From an uncultured Clostridia bacterium (lineage in GTDB: Bacteria; Bacillota_A; Clostridia; Christensenellales; Aristaeellaceae): a stretch of DNA of 5,849 nt. This document shows, one piece after another, positions 4,503-5,849 of the stretch. The DNA lies in the NCBI GenBank assembly GCA_946408865.1, contig CAMJTZ010000127.1, positions 1-5,849 on the forward strand. Reading direction: 5' to 3'. The stretch's first letter is position 1. Each line of letters begins with the position of its first letter. Both the position numbers and the translations under genes were made by a program. Under the pieces are notes generated by a model. The model did no database searches. It saw only the letters and a list, made by a program, of their open reading frames with translations, and had not been told where the DNA came from.

Positions 4503-5849
4503 CTATTCAAACTGGGCGGCGTACAGGCAGTGGTAGAAGCCTTTCTGATCCATGAGGCTGCGGTGGGTGCCCTGTTCGACGACGTCGCCGTCCTTCAGGA
4601 CCAGAATCATATCCGCGTTTTCGATCGTGGAAAGGCGGTGGGCGATGACGAAGCAGGTTTTCTGTTTCATCAGTTCCCGCATGGCTTTCTGGATTTCCCG
4701 CTCGGTGGCGGTGTCCACATTGGAGGTGGCTTCGTCCAGGATCAGCATCGGCGCGTCGTAGAGCATGGCCCGGGCAATGGTCAGCAGTTGCTTCTGACCT
4801 TTGGAAGTATTGCCGCCGTCCTCGCTGATGACGGTATCATAGCCCTGAGGAAGGCGCATGATGAAGGGATGGATCCGGGCTGCCTTCGCCGCGGAAACGA
4901 CCTCCTCCATGGTAGCGTTCTCCTTTCCGTAGGCAATGTTTTCAAATATCGTTCCCTGGAAGACCCAGGTATCCTGCAGCACCATGGCGTAGGCGCCGCG
5001 GACGCTGCTGCGGACCGAGGCGCGGATATCATGACCGTCGATGCGGATCACGCCGCTGTCCGGATCATAGAAGCGCATCAGCAGGTTGATAATCGTGGTT
5101 TTACCGGCGCCGGTGGGACCGACGATCGCAATCAGCCTGCCGGCGGGCGCTTCCAGGGTCAGGTCATGCAGGATGGTGCGTCCGGGGTCATAGCCGAAGG
5201 CGACATGCTCCATGCAGACATCCCCGCGGACATTTTCGAGCAGGTACGCGCCTTCCGTGTCCGCCGTTTCCTCCGGTTCGTCCAGCAGCGTAAAGACGCG
5301 CTCGGCAGCCGCGAGGGCGGAGAAGAGCTCATTGAAGACTTCCGCGACCGCGTTGATGGGCCCGGCGAACTTCCGGCTGTACAGCACAAAGGAGGAGATG
5401 CGGCCCAGATCGATCTGTCCGTTCAGGAAGAGGATGCCGCCCAGCAGGGCGATCAGGCTCAGGCCGAGGTTGTTGATGGCGGTCATGGTGGGGCCGAGGG
5501 TGACGCCGTAATGCTCCGCGTCGGAGAAAGCGTCCGCCGCGTTCCGGTTGACAGTATCGAAGCGTTCATCCACGCGCTTCTCATAGGCGTAGGCCTGGAC
5601 GGTCTTCTGGCCGGAGAGCATTTCCTCCACAAATCCGTTCATCACACCGTAGCTCCTGGAGCGCTTCGCGTAGCGCGGCTGGGTCTTGCGGCGCATAAGG
5701 ACGGTATAGATCACGGAAACCGGTACGGTCACCAGCGTCAGGGCGGAGAGCGGCAGAGAGATCAGCGTCATCATGATCAGCGATCCGACGACCGTGACCA
5801 CGCTGGTCAGGATCTGCACGATATCCGTGGCCATGCTGGTGGAAATCAC
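4503..5849 (-). CDS. ABC exporter half-transporter (membrane domain fused to ATPase), 5' end cut by window edge
   Basis: 448 visible residues, the C-terminal part of a fused membrane-domain/ATPase half-transporter of the MsbA/LmrA/MdlB type, normally about 580-620 residues. The first visible codon is GTG, almost certainly an internal Val (VISTSM is the usual intracellular-loop region), so about 150 residues lie beyond the right edge. Transmembrane segments are visible at about 11-31, 34-51 and 125-143. The ATPase holds an A-loop Tyr (220), Walker A GPTGAGKT (244-251), Q-loop Gln292, signature TSKGQ (348-352), Walker B MLILDE with catalytic Glu373, D-loop SNVD (376-379) and switch His404, so this half should hydrolyse ATP. 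The signature differs from LSGGQ, as I recall in many Firmicutes exporters. Such genes often sit in pairs forming a heterodimer; a partner would be upstream, outside the window. The substrate (drug, lipid or peptide) cannot be told. It ends in TAG at 4505-4503. Confidence 0.92.
   Translation of the reverse strand: MISTSMATDIVQILTSVVTVVGSLIMMTLISLPLSALTLVTVPVSVIYTVLMRRKTQPRYAKRSRSYGVMNGFVEEMLSGQKTVQAYAYEKRVDERFDTVNRNAADAFSDAEHYGVTLGPTMTAINNLGLSLIALLGGILFLNGQIDLGRISSFVLYSRKFAGPINAVAEVFNELFSALAAAERVFTLLDEPEETADTEGAYLLENVRGDVCMEHVAFGYDPGRTILHDLTLEAPAGRLIAIVGPTGAGKTTIINLLMRFYDPDSGVIRIDGHDIRASVRSSVRGAYAMVLQDTWVFQGTIFENIAYGKENATMEEVVSAAKAARIHPFIMRLPQGYDTVISEDGGNTSKGQKQLLTIARAMLYDAPMLILDEATSNVDTATEREIQKAMRELMKQKTCFVIAHRLSTIENADMILVLKDGDVVEQGTHRSLMDQKGFYHCLYAAQFE

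Noticed and set aside
1..5849. Search for CRISPR arrays, tRNA or rRNA genes, insertion sequence ends, phage or defence genes, or a novel multi-gene system
   Set aside because: No regularly spaced repeats, tRNA-like folds, transposase frames or terminal inverted repeats were seen. Nearly all bases are taken by four housekeeping or metabolic genes and their short control regions.

Overview
The window is a GC-rich stretch, visibly well above 50% G+C, with every supported gene on the minus strand. From right to left along transcription they are: an ABC exporter half-transporter cut by the right edge, a PAP2-family membrane phosphatase, a GH94 disaccharide phosphorylase, and TrmO, a tRNA t6A37 methyltransferase. 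The left edge carries a good sigma-70-type promoter pointing out of the window, so a fifth minus-strand gene probably lies beyond it. GC content, strong AGGAGG-type ribosome binding sites, sigma-A-like promoters, a LacI-type operator and a GH94 enzyme without a signal peptide together suggest a fermentative, carbohydrate-using member of the Clostridia, perhaps from a gut or rumen. This taxonomic reading is inference; there is no rRNA or other marker here.

Layout. 1-99 is intergenic, with the leftward promoter at 14-41. 100-762 is trmO, with a promoter at 817-846 and a 10-bp direct repeat in its leader. 872-923 holds two abutting hairpins after the phosphorylase stop codon; the second is a canonical rho-independent terminator. 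925-3312 is the GH94 phosphorylase, with an AAGGAGG ribosome binding site and a TTGATT-17-TAGAAT promoter whose spacer contains the perfect palindrome GCAAACGTTTGC, a LacI/GalR-type operator. 3453-4367 is the PAP2 protein. 4368-4502 is its upstream region, with a promoter directly after the ABC stop codon and a leader hairpin. 4503-5849 is the C-terminal three quarters or so of the ABC exporter.

How the genes relate. Each of the three complete genes has its own plausible promoter, and the phosphorylase is closed by its own terminator. The window therefore reads as a row of independent transcription units, not a functional operon. The one clearly regulated unit is the phosphorylase: a cytoplasmic enzyme that would split a beta-linked disaccharide with phosphate and is probably repressed by a sugar-responsive LacI-family protein encoded elsewhere. 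Its most unusual feature is a glutamine where GH94 enzymes usually have a phosphate-binding histidine, while the catalytic Asp motif is intact. I do not see a previously undescribed multi-gene system here. The best leads are the GH94 active-site substitution and its operator-in-promoter control.
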